Assembly: GCA_030608005.1 (NCBI GenBank)
Contig: JAUWIX010000011.1
Coordinates: 1 to 39,582, forward strand
Source of the DNA: Dehalococcoidia bacterium
Lineage (GTDB): Bacteria > Chloroflexota > Dehalococcoidia > Dehalococcoidales > BS750m-G39
Direction of reading: 5' to 3'
Length of the DNA: 39,582 nt
A program made the position numbers and the translations under genes. The notes beneath the pieces were generated by a model. That model did not search any database. It was not told the origin of the DNA and saw only the letters and a list, made by a program, of their open reading frames with translations. Shown piece by piece: positions 22,301 through 30,276 of the stretch; within the stretch, counting starts at the first letter, position 1, and the number at the start of each line of letters is the position of its first letter.

Positions 22301-23146
22301 TTACAGTATGGTCTCTTGGTGGCGAGCACTATGGCATTGAAGATTAACTGCTACCGGTAGGCTAGCAATATGGGTCGGCATAACCTCGGCATGAACTGCC
22401 AGGGCGGTAGTTCTACCGCCAAAGCCCAGCGGACCAATGCCTAAATCATTGACTCTACTCAGAATCTCTTTCTCCAGCTCAGCAATCTCAGGGTCAGGGT
22501 TCGGCTCGGCTACCTTTCGCAGTAGTGCCTTCTTCGCCAGTAGCATTGCCTTTTCCCCGGTCGCCCCTATGCCGAGACCGATAATTAACGGGGGGCAGGG
22601 GTTACCCCCAGCCTCGTCAACTGTTCTCACTACCAGGTCGATAATGCCTTGCCTGCCATCACTGGGCTTGAGCATAGCCAGCCGACTCATGTTCTCAGCA
22701 CCGCTTCCCTTGGGCATAACCGTAATTTTTAGCCGGTCGCCGGGGACTATCTCAGTGTGAATAACGGGAGGGGTATTATCTTTGGTGTTTTTTCTGGCAG
22801 AGAAGGGTTGGCTAACTACTGATTTGCGCAGGTAGCCTTGGATGTAGCCCTGGCGCACTCCTTCTTCAACTGCGGCACATAGGTCACCGCCAGTAATATG
22901 AATTTCCTGGCCTATTTCTAAAAAGACTATTGCTGTGCCACAGTCCTGACATAGAGGCAGGCGCTCCTCTTCGGCAATCTGAGCATTCTCTATAAGCTGG
23001 CTTAATACTTCTCTTCCCAGCGGGGACTCCTCCGTCTGCTGGGCTTGTTTGAGCGCAGCTAATACATCCTCTCCCAGCACAAAGTTTGCCTCTTGACAAA
23101 GCCGGGCTACAGCTTGAGTAATAGAACTCGTTTCAATCTCTCTCAT
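22301..23146 (-). CDS. Fumarate hydratase class I, alpha (N-terminal) subunit
   Basis: The catalytic 4Fe-4S subunit, 281 aa. The three probable cluster ligands are C66 in LPLCQDCG, C184 in GGNPCPPLIIG and C271 in VNLQCHSARH. Other signatures are MPKGSGAENMSRLAML and GIGATGEKAMLLAKKALLR. Together with the beta subunit it forms an oxygen-sensitive class I fumarase, as expected for an anaerobe. It is preceded by a repeat tract, which separates it from the GIY-YIG gene. Confidence 0.95.
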   Translation of the reverse strand: MREIETSSITQAVARLCQEANFVLGEDVLAALKQAQQTEESPLGREVLSQLIENAQIAEEERLPLCQDCGTAIVFLEIGQEIHITGGDLCAAVEEGVRQGYIQGYLRKSVVSQPFSARKNTKDNTPPVIHTEIVPGDRLKITVMPKGSGAENMSRLAMLKPSDGRQGIIDLVVRTVDEAGGNPCPPLIIGLGIGATGEKAMLLAKKALLRKVAEPNPDPEIAELEKEILSRVNDLGIGPLGFGGRTTALAVHAEVMPTHIASLPVAVNLQCHSARHQETIL

Positions 23147-23153
23147 TAGTTTT

Positions 23154-23312
23154 TATTAGGTAACCCTATCCCCTTTATCCCCTTCCCCTTATCAAGGGGA
23201 AGGGGAAGTAGTTTTTTGGAAGGGGCGAAGCCCCTCTTTAACTCTCCTTTAGTATATACCCCTTCAAGGGGGAGTGGGAAGTAGTTTTTTGGAAGGGGCG
23301 AAGCCCCTTCCC
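23154..23312. repeat. Dispersed GC-hairpin repeat, copy 9, with internal tandem duplication
   Basis: It begins AGGTAACCCTATCCCC and contains CCCCTTCCCCTTATCAAGGGGAAGGGG. A 30-nt unit including AAGTAGTTTTTTGGAAGGGG and its GCGAAGC hairpin is present twice, about 73 nt apart (around 23205 and 23278). The second stem is GGAAGGGGC pairing with GCCCCTTCC (23291-23311); the first has a different lower stem. No gene is visible. Confidence 0.85.
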
Positions 23313-23376
23313 ATTACCCTATGATGAATCTTGATATTATGCTTATCTCAATTCCTAGTATAGAAGGTGCAAATGG

Positions 23377-23793
23377 TCAATGTTCCTTCGACCTGTACAA
23401 AGAGAATTGCGGTTTTAGCACTGCTTTTGCAAATCCTTCTCTCATTTCTCGTTCACGATAATCAGGAACGGCATCAAAGCGCACAGCACAGAACTTCCTT
23501 AAATAGTTTTTTGCTGCAAGCAAGTCCTTTGCCCGCCCGTGGTTAATAAGTGCTGCTTTGATTGGGGAAGCACTTTTGTCGCCTTGAAGTTGCGTATAAA
23601 CTCTTTGTGAAAGCTTGCTTGAGAGGCCGGTATAAACAATCTCTTCGTCTCCCTGCGAGAAATCTGAAATAAAGTAGATACCTCCCTCTGAAGTGAGGGA
23701 AGAAGGCGAAATAGAATCGAATTTAACTGGTTGTCGGCTAAGAACATCCTCGAGCCATTTTGTTAGGTAAAATATTCTCTGAAAATCAACCAC
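23377..23793 (-). CDS. GIY-YIG domain protein
   Basis: A 138-aa protein with the features of a stand-alone GIY-YIG nuclease fold: GIY at residues 38-40, YTG at 54-56 (the YIG position), an arginine in LSQRVYTQL (R64), a glutamate in MREGFAKAVLKPQF (E119) and the KP-type closing segment. The role is unknown; members include nucleases and DNA-processing enzymes. The ORF is open to ATG at 23811. GTG at 23793 is preferred because AAAGGAGG lies 6-7 nt before it. That site falls inside a remnant of a malate dehydrogenase gene. Its presence inside a central-metabolism operon is unusual. Confidence 0.7.
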   Translation of the reverse strand: MVDFQRIFYLTKWLEDVLSRQPVKFDSISPSSLTSEGGIYFISDFSQGDEEIVYTGLSSKLSQRVYTQLQGDKSASPIKAALINHGRAKDLLAAKNYLRKFCAVRFDAVPDYREREMREGFAKAVLKPQFSLYRSKEH

Positions 23794-23911
23794 AGCTAAC
23801 CTCCTTTTCATTAAGCATTGTCTTCACCAGCTCTTGCACTGCCCCACCCGACTTAGCCAGGGCTGTCTTCTCCTCGGTGGTTAGCTCCAGCTCTATTATT
23901 TTCGGTTTATC
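23786..23911 (-). pseudogene. Remnant of malate dehydrogenase C-terminus
   Basis: After the malic enzyme stop, a different minus-strand frame reads KIIELELTTEEKTALAKSGG then AVQELVKTML up to TGA at 23786. This matches the C-terminal helix of lactate/malate dehydrogenases (IELxLTxEExxxLxxSxxAVxxL pattern). No start codon or upstream part of the enzyme is present. The most economical reading is that an mdh gene once stood between icd and the fumarase genes, was lost or replaced by malic enzyme, and left this tail. The alternative is a chance frame of a lost small ORF. Confidence 0.6.
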
Positions 23912-25262
23912 TGTCTGGGACAGGGGGGATTAGACCTGCTTTCATCAGGGTGCTAACTGTCTCCCTGGCTCCTTTAATCATCTTTTCTGCCTGCTTGGTC
24001 AGCTCTTCACGGCTCAGCTTTTCTTGAGCCACTCCCTGTTCTATGGCCTTCAGCCCCACCGCTACTGCCTCCCTGATAAACACCTCCCATTCCCCCATGG
24101 TGGGGATAATATAATCCTCATTTATCCCGCGCTCCTCGGCGCACTTGGCTAGCTCGTAAGCAGCAGCGAGGCACATCCCCTCGGTAATAGTTCTGGCTCT
24201 GACATCTAGGACACCGCGGAAGATGCCAGGGAAACCGATGGAGTTATTCACCTGGTTGGGGAAGTCTGACCTTCCTGTAGCTACAATCCTGACTCCAGCC
24301 TCTTTAGCTTCCCATGGCCAGATTTCGGGAACGGGGTTAGCACAGGTGAAGGCGATGGCATCCTTGGTCATGCCTCTCATCCATTCTGGCATGATGGTAC
24401 CCGGTCCCGATTTGGATAGTGCAATACACACATCGGCTCCCTTTAAAGCCTCGGGGATTCCCCCGCTTCTCTTCTCTGAGTTGGTTCTCTGACACAGCTC
24501 CCACTTGTAAGGATTCCCAGCCTGCTTCTCCTCAAGGTCAGCTCTACTGCTATGGAGGATAGACTTGCTATCTACAAAGATAGTGTTTTCTGGCTTAAAA
24601 CCATCGGCGAAAAGGAGCCTTGATATGGCAATATTGGCTGCTCCCACCCCGATAAAGGTGAGTTTCACCGTTTCCTTCTTCTTGCCGACAATCTTTAAGG
24701 CATTAAGTAGCCCAGCCAAGGTAATAACAGCCGTCCCCTGCTGGTCATCATGCCATACTGGGATATCCATTTCCTTTCGCAGGGTATCTAGAATATAGAA
24801 GCACTTGGGGGTAGAGATATCCTCCATGTTGATACCGCCAAAGGAGGGTTGAAGCCACTTCACTGCCTGAATTATCTCATCGGGGTTCTTAGTATCGAGG
24901 CAGATAGGTACTGCATCTATCCCACCTAGGTACTTAAACAGAAGCGCCTTGCCCTCCATTACTGGCAGGCTAGCCTCGGCGCCAATATCACCCAGACCAA
25001 GAACCCTGGTGCCATCGGAGACCACGGCTACGGTATTCCACTTATTGGTAAGCTGGTAGACCTTTTCCTTGTCTGCCTTTATCGCCTTACACGGTTCAGC
25101 CACACCGGGGGTATACCAGATAGCAAGGTCGTTAAGATTACGAATCACGCATTTGGGGACAATTTGTATCTTCCCCCGGTAAAATGGATGTAGCTTCATG
25201 GCATCCTCTGCTGGCTTATGTGCTTTAGCTAAAAGTGCTTCTTCACTTTCCTTCTTGGGCAT
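23907..25262 (-). CDS. Malic enzyme (malate dehydrogenase, oxaloacetate-decarboxylating)
   Basis: Converts malate to pyruvate and CO2 with reduction of NAD(P)+. The 451-aa protein has the malic N-terminal domain, with [11 protein letters not shown] (catalytic tyrosine), [20 protein letters not shown] (catalytic lysine region) and [10 protein letters not shown]. The Rossmann domain has [20 protein letters not shown], and [20 protein letters not shown] follows. It belongs to the short bacterial MaeB/SfcA-like group without a phosphotransacetylase domain. Its start overlaps the icd end by 20 nt. The 3' end abuts a malate dehydrogenase remnant. Cofactor preference cannot be read with confidence. 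Confidence 0.95.
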   Translation of the reverse strand: MPKKESEEALLAKAHKPAEDAMKLHPFYRGKIQIVPKCVIRNLNDLAIWYTPGVAEPCKAIKADKEKVYQLTNKWNTVAVVSDGTRVLGLGDIGAEASLPVMEGKALLFKYLGGIDAVPICLDTKNPDEIIQAVKWLQPSFGGINMEDISTPKCFYILDTLRKEMDIPVWHDDQQGTAVITLAGLLNALKIVGKKKETVKLTFIGVGAANIAISRLLFADGFKPENTIFVDSKSILHSSRADLEEKQAGNPYKWELCQRTNSEKRSGGIPEALKGADVCIALSKSGPGTIMPEWMRGMTKDAIAFTCANPVPEIWPWEAKEAGVRIVATGRSDFPNQVNNSIGFPGIFRGVLDVRARTITEGMCLAAAYELAKCAEERGINEDYIIPTMGEWEVFIREAVAVGLKAIEQGVAQEKLSREELTKQAEKMIKGARETVSTLMKAGLIPPVPDR

Positions 25263-26346
25263 GACTTTCCCTCAGTTTTTCAATTACAGCGTCGGCCACC
25301 TGTGAGGTGCCTACTACCTGGGCATTGGGTATATTGGGTTTCATATCGTAGGTGACGTTCTTGCCTTCGGCAATAACCTGGGCTACGGCTTTTTCCAGTC
25401 TGTCAGCGGTTTTCATCTCACCAAGGTGGCGGAGCATCATCATCCCAGAGAGCATCATTGCCATTGGGCTGACCTTATTTTGCCCCGTATATTTAGGAGC
25501 ACTGCCGTGTGTTGGCTCAAAGACAGCTAGGTCATAGCCCAAATTAGCTCCTGGGGCTACCCCCAGTCCGCCCACCAGCCCAGCGCATAGCTCAGAGATA
25601 AAGTCGCCGTAAAGATTAGGCAGAACCAGCACATCAAATTGCTGTGGTCTTAGCACCAATCGCATACACAGGGTATCCACAATTACATCATCAAATTCAA
25701 TATCAGGGTAATCCTTGGCAACCTCCCTGGCAATAGCCAGGAATAGCCCATCGGAGAATTTCATGATATTGGCTTTATGCACAGCGGTTACCCTTTTTCT
25801 TCGGTGAGCACGGGCATAATCAAAGGCGAACCTGACAATCCTCCGGCTACATGTCTCGGAAATCATTTTTAGGCTGAAGCCAGAATCCTCCCTGACTGCA
25901 TTTCCCGTTGTCTCTGAGATTAGTTCTAGCAGCCTCACCGTCTCCGGGGCTCCTTCCTCAAACTCAATGCCACTGTAGAGGTCTTCAGTATTCTCTCTCA
26001 CCACTACAATATCTACATCTTTAAATGGGGAGGGGACACCGGGGTAGGTTTTACATGGGCGGAGACAGGCATAAAGGTCTAACCCCTTGCGCAGGGCTAC
26101 ATTAACGCTTCTAAAACCAGAGCCTACCGGCGTGGTAACTGGTCCCTTAAGGGCGACCTTGTTTTTCCTAATTGACTTAAATATGTAATCAGGAAGGGGT
26201 GTGCCGAACAAATCCTGGGCGCCATCGCCGGCATAGGCTAAATCCCAGTGGAAGGCGACCCCAGTGGCTTCCAGAACCCTCCTGGCAGCTTCGGTTACCT
26301 CAGGTCCTATCCCATCGCCCGGGATAAGGGTAACATTGTAAGCCAT
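25243..26346 (-). CDS. icd: Isocitrate dehydrogenase (beta-decarboxylating dehydrogenase family)
   Basis: Oxidatively decarboxylates isocitrate to 2-oxoglutarate. The 367-aa protein has LIPGDGIGPEVTEAARRVLE, VVRENTEDLYSGIEFEEG and NLYGDFISELCAGLVGGLGV, typical of the short IDH/IPMDH family. Coenzyme determinants are mixed. HGSAPKYTGQNKV has the Lys-Tyr pair that NADP-dependent E. coli IDH uses, and VTYD keeps the later Tyr, but the position equivalent to E. coli Arg395 is Pro (YDMKP). Homoisocitrate or isopropylmalate dehydrogenase is less likely in this context, next to aconitase-type and fumarase genes. The start has AAGGAG 7-8 nt upstream. Confidence 0.88.
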   Translation of the reverse strand: MAYNVTLIPGDGIGPEVTEAARRVLEATGVAFHWDLAYAGDGAQDLFGTPLPDYIFKSIRKNKVALKGPVTTPVGSGFRSVNVALRKGLDLYACLRPCKTYPGVPSPFKDVDIVVVRENTEDLYSGIEFEEGAPETVRLLELISETTGNAVREDSGFSLKMISETCSRRIVRFAFDYARAHRRKRVTAVHKANIMKFSDGLFLAIAREVAKDYPDIEFDDVIVDTLCMRLVLRPQQFDVLVLPNLYGDFISELCAGLVGGLGVAPGANLGYDLAVFEPTHGSAPKYTGQNKVSPMAMMLSGMMMLRHLGEMKTADRLEKAVAQVIAEGKNVTYDMKPNIPNAQVVGTSQVADAVIEKLRESHAQEGK

Positions 26347-26375
26347 CAGCTTATCTCCTTACGTCAATTCATAGG

Positions 26376-26870
26376 TTATAGTTTGAAGTCACCATACTTT
26401 TTAATATAGGGGATGAGCCCACCTTCATTGAGGATATGAAGCATGACCTCAGGGAGCTTGCCGAAGGTGAGCTGGTTTGCCCTGGTTATATCATTGACTG
26501 TGCCCCTTGCCAGGTCTACCTCCAGCTCATCCCCATCATCAATATTATCGGTATTACATATTAACACTGGGAGTCCCAGATTGATAGCGTTTCTAAAAAA
26601 TATTCGAGCTACTGATTTAGCCAGTATAGCATTGACCCCCACCATTTTTATGACCAGAGGGGCGTGCTCCCGACTGGAGCCAAGACCAAAGTTATTGCCG
26701 GCAACTATGAAGTCCCCAGCCTTCACCCTGGAAGCAAAGGTAGGGTCGGCATCTTCCAGGACATGTTTTGCCAGCTCAGGGAGGTTGCTTCTGAGATGAG
26801 CCAGACGCCCGGGCGTAATATGGTCGGTTGAGATGTTATCGCCAAATTTGAAGGCTTTCCCTCTGAGCAT
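26376..26870 (-). CDS. Aconitase/3-isopropylmalate dehydratase-type small subunit
   Basis: The swivel (LeuD-like) subunit, 164 aa. Signatures are GKAFKFGDNISTDHITPGRL at the N-terminus and IVAGNNFGLGSSREHAPLVI (about residues 54-73), the active-site loop of this family. It follows the large subunit directly (TAG then ATG). Because icd is the next gene, the pair most likely isomerises citrate to isocitrate, although isopropylmalate or homoaconitate isomerisation cannot be excluded from sequence. Confidence 0.9.
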   Translation of the reverse strand: MLRGKAFKFGDNISTDHITPGRLAHLRSNLPELAKHVLEDADPTFASRVKAGDFIVAGNNFGLGSSREHAPLVIKMVGVNAILAKSVARIFFRNAINLGLPVLICNTDNIDDGDELEVDLARGTVNDITRANQLTFGKLPEVMLHILNEGGLIPYIKKYGDFKL

Positions 26871-28124
26871 CTACATCACCTCTCTGGGGTCGGTGATTTC
26901 ACCGGTTAAAGCAGTAGCCGCCGCCGTAGCTGGGCTGCCCAGATAGATAAAAGCCTCAGGATTACCCATCCGACCTTTAAAGTTTCGGTTAGCCGTGGAT
27001 AGGCAGAATTCCCCATCACCCAGCACTCCTTGATGGAGACCAAGGCAAGCCCCACAGCCTGGTGGCAGGATAATAGCTCCAGCTTCAACCAGGGTGTGGA
27101 TATAGCCCGCCCTAATAGCTGTTAGCAAAACCTGTGGCGAAGCCGGGGCAACTATAAGCCTGGTCTCGGGATGGCGTCTCTTCCCTTTCAACGTATCAGC
27201 CACTATAGCTATATCCTCCAGCCGTCCGTTGGTGCAGGTACCAATAAATACCTGCTGGATTTTAGTTCCCTTAAGCTCTCTTGCCAGAGCAACATTATCT
27301 ACATTATGGGGCTTGGCTACCGTAGGCTCCAGAGCAGCTAAATCAAAATTGATAGTTTTTTCATAGCTAGCATCCCTGTCAGCAAACATAGGTTGGTAGT
27401 GGTCGCCTCGCCCCTGTGAGCTTAGATAACCCTCGGTGATTCTATCAGCGGGGAAAAGCCCCACCTTAGCCCCAGCCTCTACTGCCATATTAGCTATGGT
27501 AAAACGCTCTGACATGCTCATATTGTCCATCCCATCACCGCCGAACTCCAGCGCTTTGTATGTAGCGCCATCGGCGCCAATAGTCCCGATAAGGTGAAGG
27601 ACAAAGTCTTTAGCCTCAACACCATGGGGGAACTTTCCTGAGACCATTATCTTAATGCTCTCCGGCACTCGGAACCAGGTCTTACCTAGACCGAAGGCAA
27701 TAGCTACATCCGAGGAGCCCATTCCGGTAGCAAAAGCAGCCAGAGCACCGGCGGTTACCGTGTGTGAATCAGCACCAACGATTACATCCCCTGGTTTAGC
27801 CAGAGATTCAGCCACAATTTGGTGGCAAATGCCCTCACCGACATCATAGATAAGGCAGCCAGTTTGTTGGGCAAACTGGTGTAACAGTATGTGGTCGTTT
27901 GACATCCCACGATTAGGACTGGGAGCAGCATGGTCAAGAAACAAAATGGTCTTCTCTGGGTTAGCCAGACGTTCAAAGCCGCAGGCCTGAAATTGCCTTA
28001 TTGTCAGTGGTCCGGTAGTATCCTGGGCAAAAACCAGGTCCACCTGGGCAATAACAATATCTCCTGACCGGGCATCACTTCCAGACTTTTGGCTCAGTAT
28101 CTTCTCAGCTAATGTCTTACCCAT
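26871..28124 (-). CDS. Aconitase/3-isopropylmalate dehydratase-type large subunit
   Basis: The 4Fe-4S subunit of a split aconitase-family hydro-lyase, 417 aa. Cluster ligands are C297 in IGTCTNGR and C357 and C360 in LPPGCGACLGLHQG. GADSHTVTAGALAAFATGMG (about residues 117-136) is the typical substrate-loop signature. The length fits the LeuC/HacA-like group and not the single-chain aconitases. Operon position between the biotin-carboxyltransferase genes and icd points to a role in citrate metabolism. The ATG is preceded by GTGAGG. Confidence 0.9.
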   Translation of the reverse strand: MGKTLAEKILSQKSGSDARSGDIVIAQVDLVFAQDTTGPLTIRQFQACGFERLANPEKTILFLDHAAPSPNRGMSNDHILLHQFAQQTGCLIYDVGEGICHQIVAESLAKPGDVIVGADSHTVTAGALAAFATGMGSSDVAIAFGLGKTWFRVPESIKIMVSGKFPHGVEAKDFVLHLIGTIGADGATYKALEFGGDGMDNMSMSERFTIANMAVEAGAKVGLFPADRITEGYLSSQGRGDHYQPMFADRDASYEKTINFDLAALEPTVAKPHNVDNVALARELKGTKIQQVFIGTCTNGRLEDIAIVADTLKGKRRHPETRLIVAPASPQVLLTAIRAGYIHTLVEAGAIILPPGCGACLGLHQGVLGDGEFCLSTANRNFKGRMGNPEAFIYLGSPATAAATALTGEITDPREVM

Positions 28125-28166
28125 GGGGGCCTCACTATGCAGGCTATTGCTCGCTCTATCGGATAG

Positions 28167-30044
28167 CTAGCCGATTACAGCCAGAACATCGTCTCTGGCT
28201 ACTTTATCGCCATTGGCGAAGTTTATGGCTTTAACCTGTCCGCTAACTGGGGTAGTTATAGCGTTAGCCATTTTCATCGCTTCCAGGATAACCACCACAT
28301 CATTAGCCTTGACCTCATCGCCTATCTCTACCTCATAACGTATTATTATACCTGGCATTGGGGCGATAATAGCTGTCTCTTTGGCTTTGGCTACTGCTGG
28401 CGGTGGTGGTGCCTTTTCTTTAACCTCTTCAACTGGTTTAGCAAGCGGTGGCGCCACAGCGGGCGCAGTTGGTGGTGGAGCACCAACTGCCTCCACTCCT
28501 ACACTATAAACCTCATCGCCAACATAAACATTAAACATTCTAACGCTCGCTCCCTTTGCTGGAGCTTCTTTCTCTGCCAACTTACCTGCTTTTGCCTTAG
28601 CAATCAGCTCGTCTTCATGCCTTATATCCTCTAAAGTCTTTGGTTTTGTTTCAGGAGGTGGTGTCTCTAGACCATATTTCCATCTCAAGAAGCGTATCCC
28701 GGTATCGGGGTAAAGGGCATAGATGAGCACATCGCCTATATCTTTAGCAATATCTTTGGTAGCCTCTTTAGCCTTGTCCAACTCTGGCTCTAGTATATCA
28801 GCAGCTCGGCAGGTAATGGGTGTCTCTCCCCGCTGGTACCCCTTGAGTGCTATTTTCTGAACCTCTGGGTCAATGGGGGCTGGGGGTTTGCCGTATAGCC
28901 CATAAACATAATCCCTAACTTGGCGCGACATTAGTTTATATCTACCAATGAGAACATTTTGAACTGCCTGAATGCCTACAATCTGGCTGGTGGGGGTAAC
29001 CAGGGGTGGGTAGCCTAGCTCCTTTCGCACTCGTGGTAGCTCGGCATAGACCTCTTCAATTCTATCCAAGGCGCCAACTTCTCGTAGTTGGGCTACTAGA
29101 TTAGTGGTCATGCCTCCAGGAATCTGGTGCATCAGCACCCCGGTATCAATGACCGCCATTCGGGTGGTATCCAGAAAATCCCGATACTTGGGGGCTATAG
29201 ATTCAATATATTGCCCCAATTTGAATAGATGAGCTAAATCAAGCCCGGTGTCTCTGGGCGTTCCCTGAAGGGCAACCACAATAGGCTCAATAGCTGGTAG
29301 GGAAGAGCGCAGGGCGAAGGGAGCCAAAGCGGTATCAATAATATCTACCCCAGCCTCAATAGCCTTGAGGCAGCTCATCAGCCCCATGCCACTGGTGTGG
29401 TGGGTATGGAGCTGCACCGGAATCTTTAGCGCTTTCTTGAGTGCCTTAATTAGCTCATAGGCATCGTCGGGGGACATAAGACCAGCCATGTCCTTGATGC
29501 ACAGGCTATCAGCCCCCATGTCTTGAAGGATAAGCGCTTTATTGACATAATAATCAATGTTATATACCGGGCCTCCCAGTTTTGGCTCAGTAAGGGAGTA
29601 GCACAGTGAAAGCTGGGCATGTTTACCACACTCCTTGATTGCCTTGAGGCTGGTCTCAAAATTACGCTCATCGTTCACGGCATCAAAGACCCTGAAAATG
29701 TCAATACCCACTTCAGCGGCGTGATACACGAAGGCAGTAACCACATCGTCGGCGTAGTTGCGGTAGCCCACCAGGTTCTGTCCTCTGAGCAGCATCTGGA
29801 GAGGGGTATCGGGCATCAGCCTTTTAAGGATGCGAGGTCTTTCCCAGGGGTCTTCATTGAGGAATCTGGTGGGAACATCAAAGGTGGCACCACCCCACAC
29901 CTCCATGGAATAAAACCCCGCCTTGTTCATCTCCTCGGCGATGCCTTCCATATCCTCAGTTCGCATTCGCGTCGCCAGTGAGGATTGATGTCCATCACGG
30001 AAGGTAACATCGGTGATTTTTAATGGGTTCCCTGTCATCTCCAT
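28167..30044 (-). CDS. Biotin-containing carboxyltransferase: pyruvate carboxylase subunit B / transcarboxylase 5S + biotinyl domain
   Basis: A 625-aa protein. Residues about 8-280 are the DRE-TIM barrel of pyruvate/oxaloacetate carboxyltransferases (TDVTFRDGHQSSLATRMRTE near the start, with the metal-ligand sequence QLHTHHTSGMG). PYC_OADA-type domain follows up to about 465, then a Pro/Ala-rich linker (about 520-550) and a C-terminal biotinyl domain whose EAMKM motif places biotin on K591. With the upstream MmdA-like gene it forms the parts of a methylmalonyl-CoA:pyruvate transcarboxylase (5S plus 1.3S here in one chain). Alternatives are pyruvate carboxylase B, with a biotin carboxylase encoded elsewhere, or oxaloacetate decarboxylase alpha. 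No biotin carboxylase or sodium-pump beta subunit is in the window. Confidence 0.88.
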   Translation of the reverse strand: MEMTGNPLKITDVTFRDGHQSSLATRMRTEDMEGIAEEMNKAGFYSMEVWGGATFDVPTRFLNEDPWERPRILKRLMPDTPLQMLLRGQNLVGYRNYADDVVTAFVYHAAEVGIDIFRVFDAVNDERNFETSLKAIKECGKHAQLSLCYSLTEPKLGGPVYNIDYYVNKALILQDMGADSLCIKDMAGLMSPDDAYELIKALKKALKIPVQLHTHHTSGMGLMSCLKAIEAGVDIIDTALAPFALRSSLPAIEPIVVALQGTPRDTGLDLAHLFKLGQYIESIAPKYRDFLDTTRMAVIDTGVLMHQIPGGMTTNLVAQLREVGALDRIEEVYAELPRVRKELGYPPLVTPTSQIVGIQAVQNVLIGRYKLMSRQVRDYVYGLYGKPPAPIDPEVQKIALKGYQRGETPITCRAADILEPELDKAKEATKDIAKDIGDVLIYALYPDTGIRFLRWKYGLETPPPETKPKTLEDIRHEDELIAKAKAGKLAEKEAPAKGASVRMFNVYVGDEVYSVGVEAVGAPPPTAPAVAPPLAKPVEEVKEKAPPPPAVAKAKETAIIAPMPGIIIRYEVEIGDEVKANDVVVILEAMKMANAITTPVSGQVKAINFANGDKVARDDVLAVIG

Positions 30045-30099
30045 CGGATTGTTTCCTTCTAGTTGAAATTATTTTTAGTTAGATTAAGGTTTATCCCTT

Positions 30100-30258
30100 T
30101 CACCCAATAGTTAGATTCTCGCCCTTGAAGATACTCCACCGATTGGCTTTTGTTTGGGGCTCGACCCTGGGAGTTACTGGAGGGGGTTGTTGCTCTGTCT
30201 GGATATAGGCGGTGATAGCACCCATGATAGCAGCGGTTAACTTCCTTTTGTCCTCCAT
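30100..30258 (-). CDS. Small carboxylase/decarboxylase accessory subunit (MmdE/OadG C-terminus-like), 52 aa
   Basis: An unlisted small ORF between the two carboxyltransferase genes: MEDKRKLTAAIMGAITAYIQ, then a proline-rich linker (PPPVTPRVEP), then RWSIFKGENLTIG. An amphipathic AAI/AxxAYI helix followed by a short W-x-x-x-(G) tail is the pattern of the small delta/epsilon or OadG-type linking subunits of methylmalonyl-CoA and oxaloacetate decarboxylases. In those enzymes the subunit holds the biotin and carboxyltransferase subunits together. There is no membrane helix. The ATG follows GGGGGAGGAT. Position, spacing (about 18 nt after the upstream gene, 55 nt before the next) and composition support it. 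Confidence 0.6.
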   Translation of the reverse strand: MEDKRKLTAAIMGAITAYIQTEQQPPPVTPRVEPQTKANRWSIFKGENLTIG

Positions 30259-30276
30259 ATCCTCCCCCTTGCCGCT

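Noticed and set aside
22884-23099. Overlapping 71-codon minus-strand ORF within fumarase alpha
   Set aside because: It is an alternate frame of a clearly conserved gene, and its cysteines arise from the shifted reading of the real cluster region.
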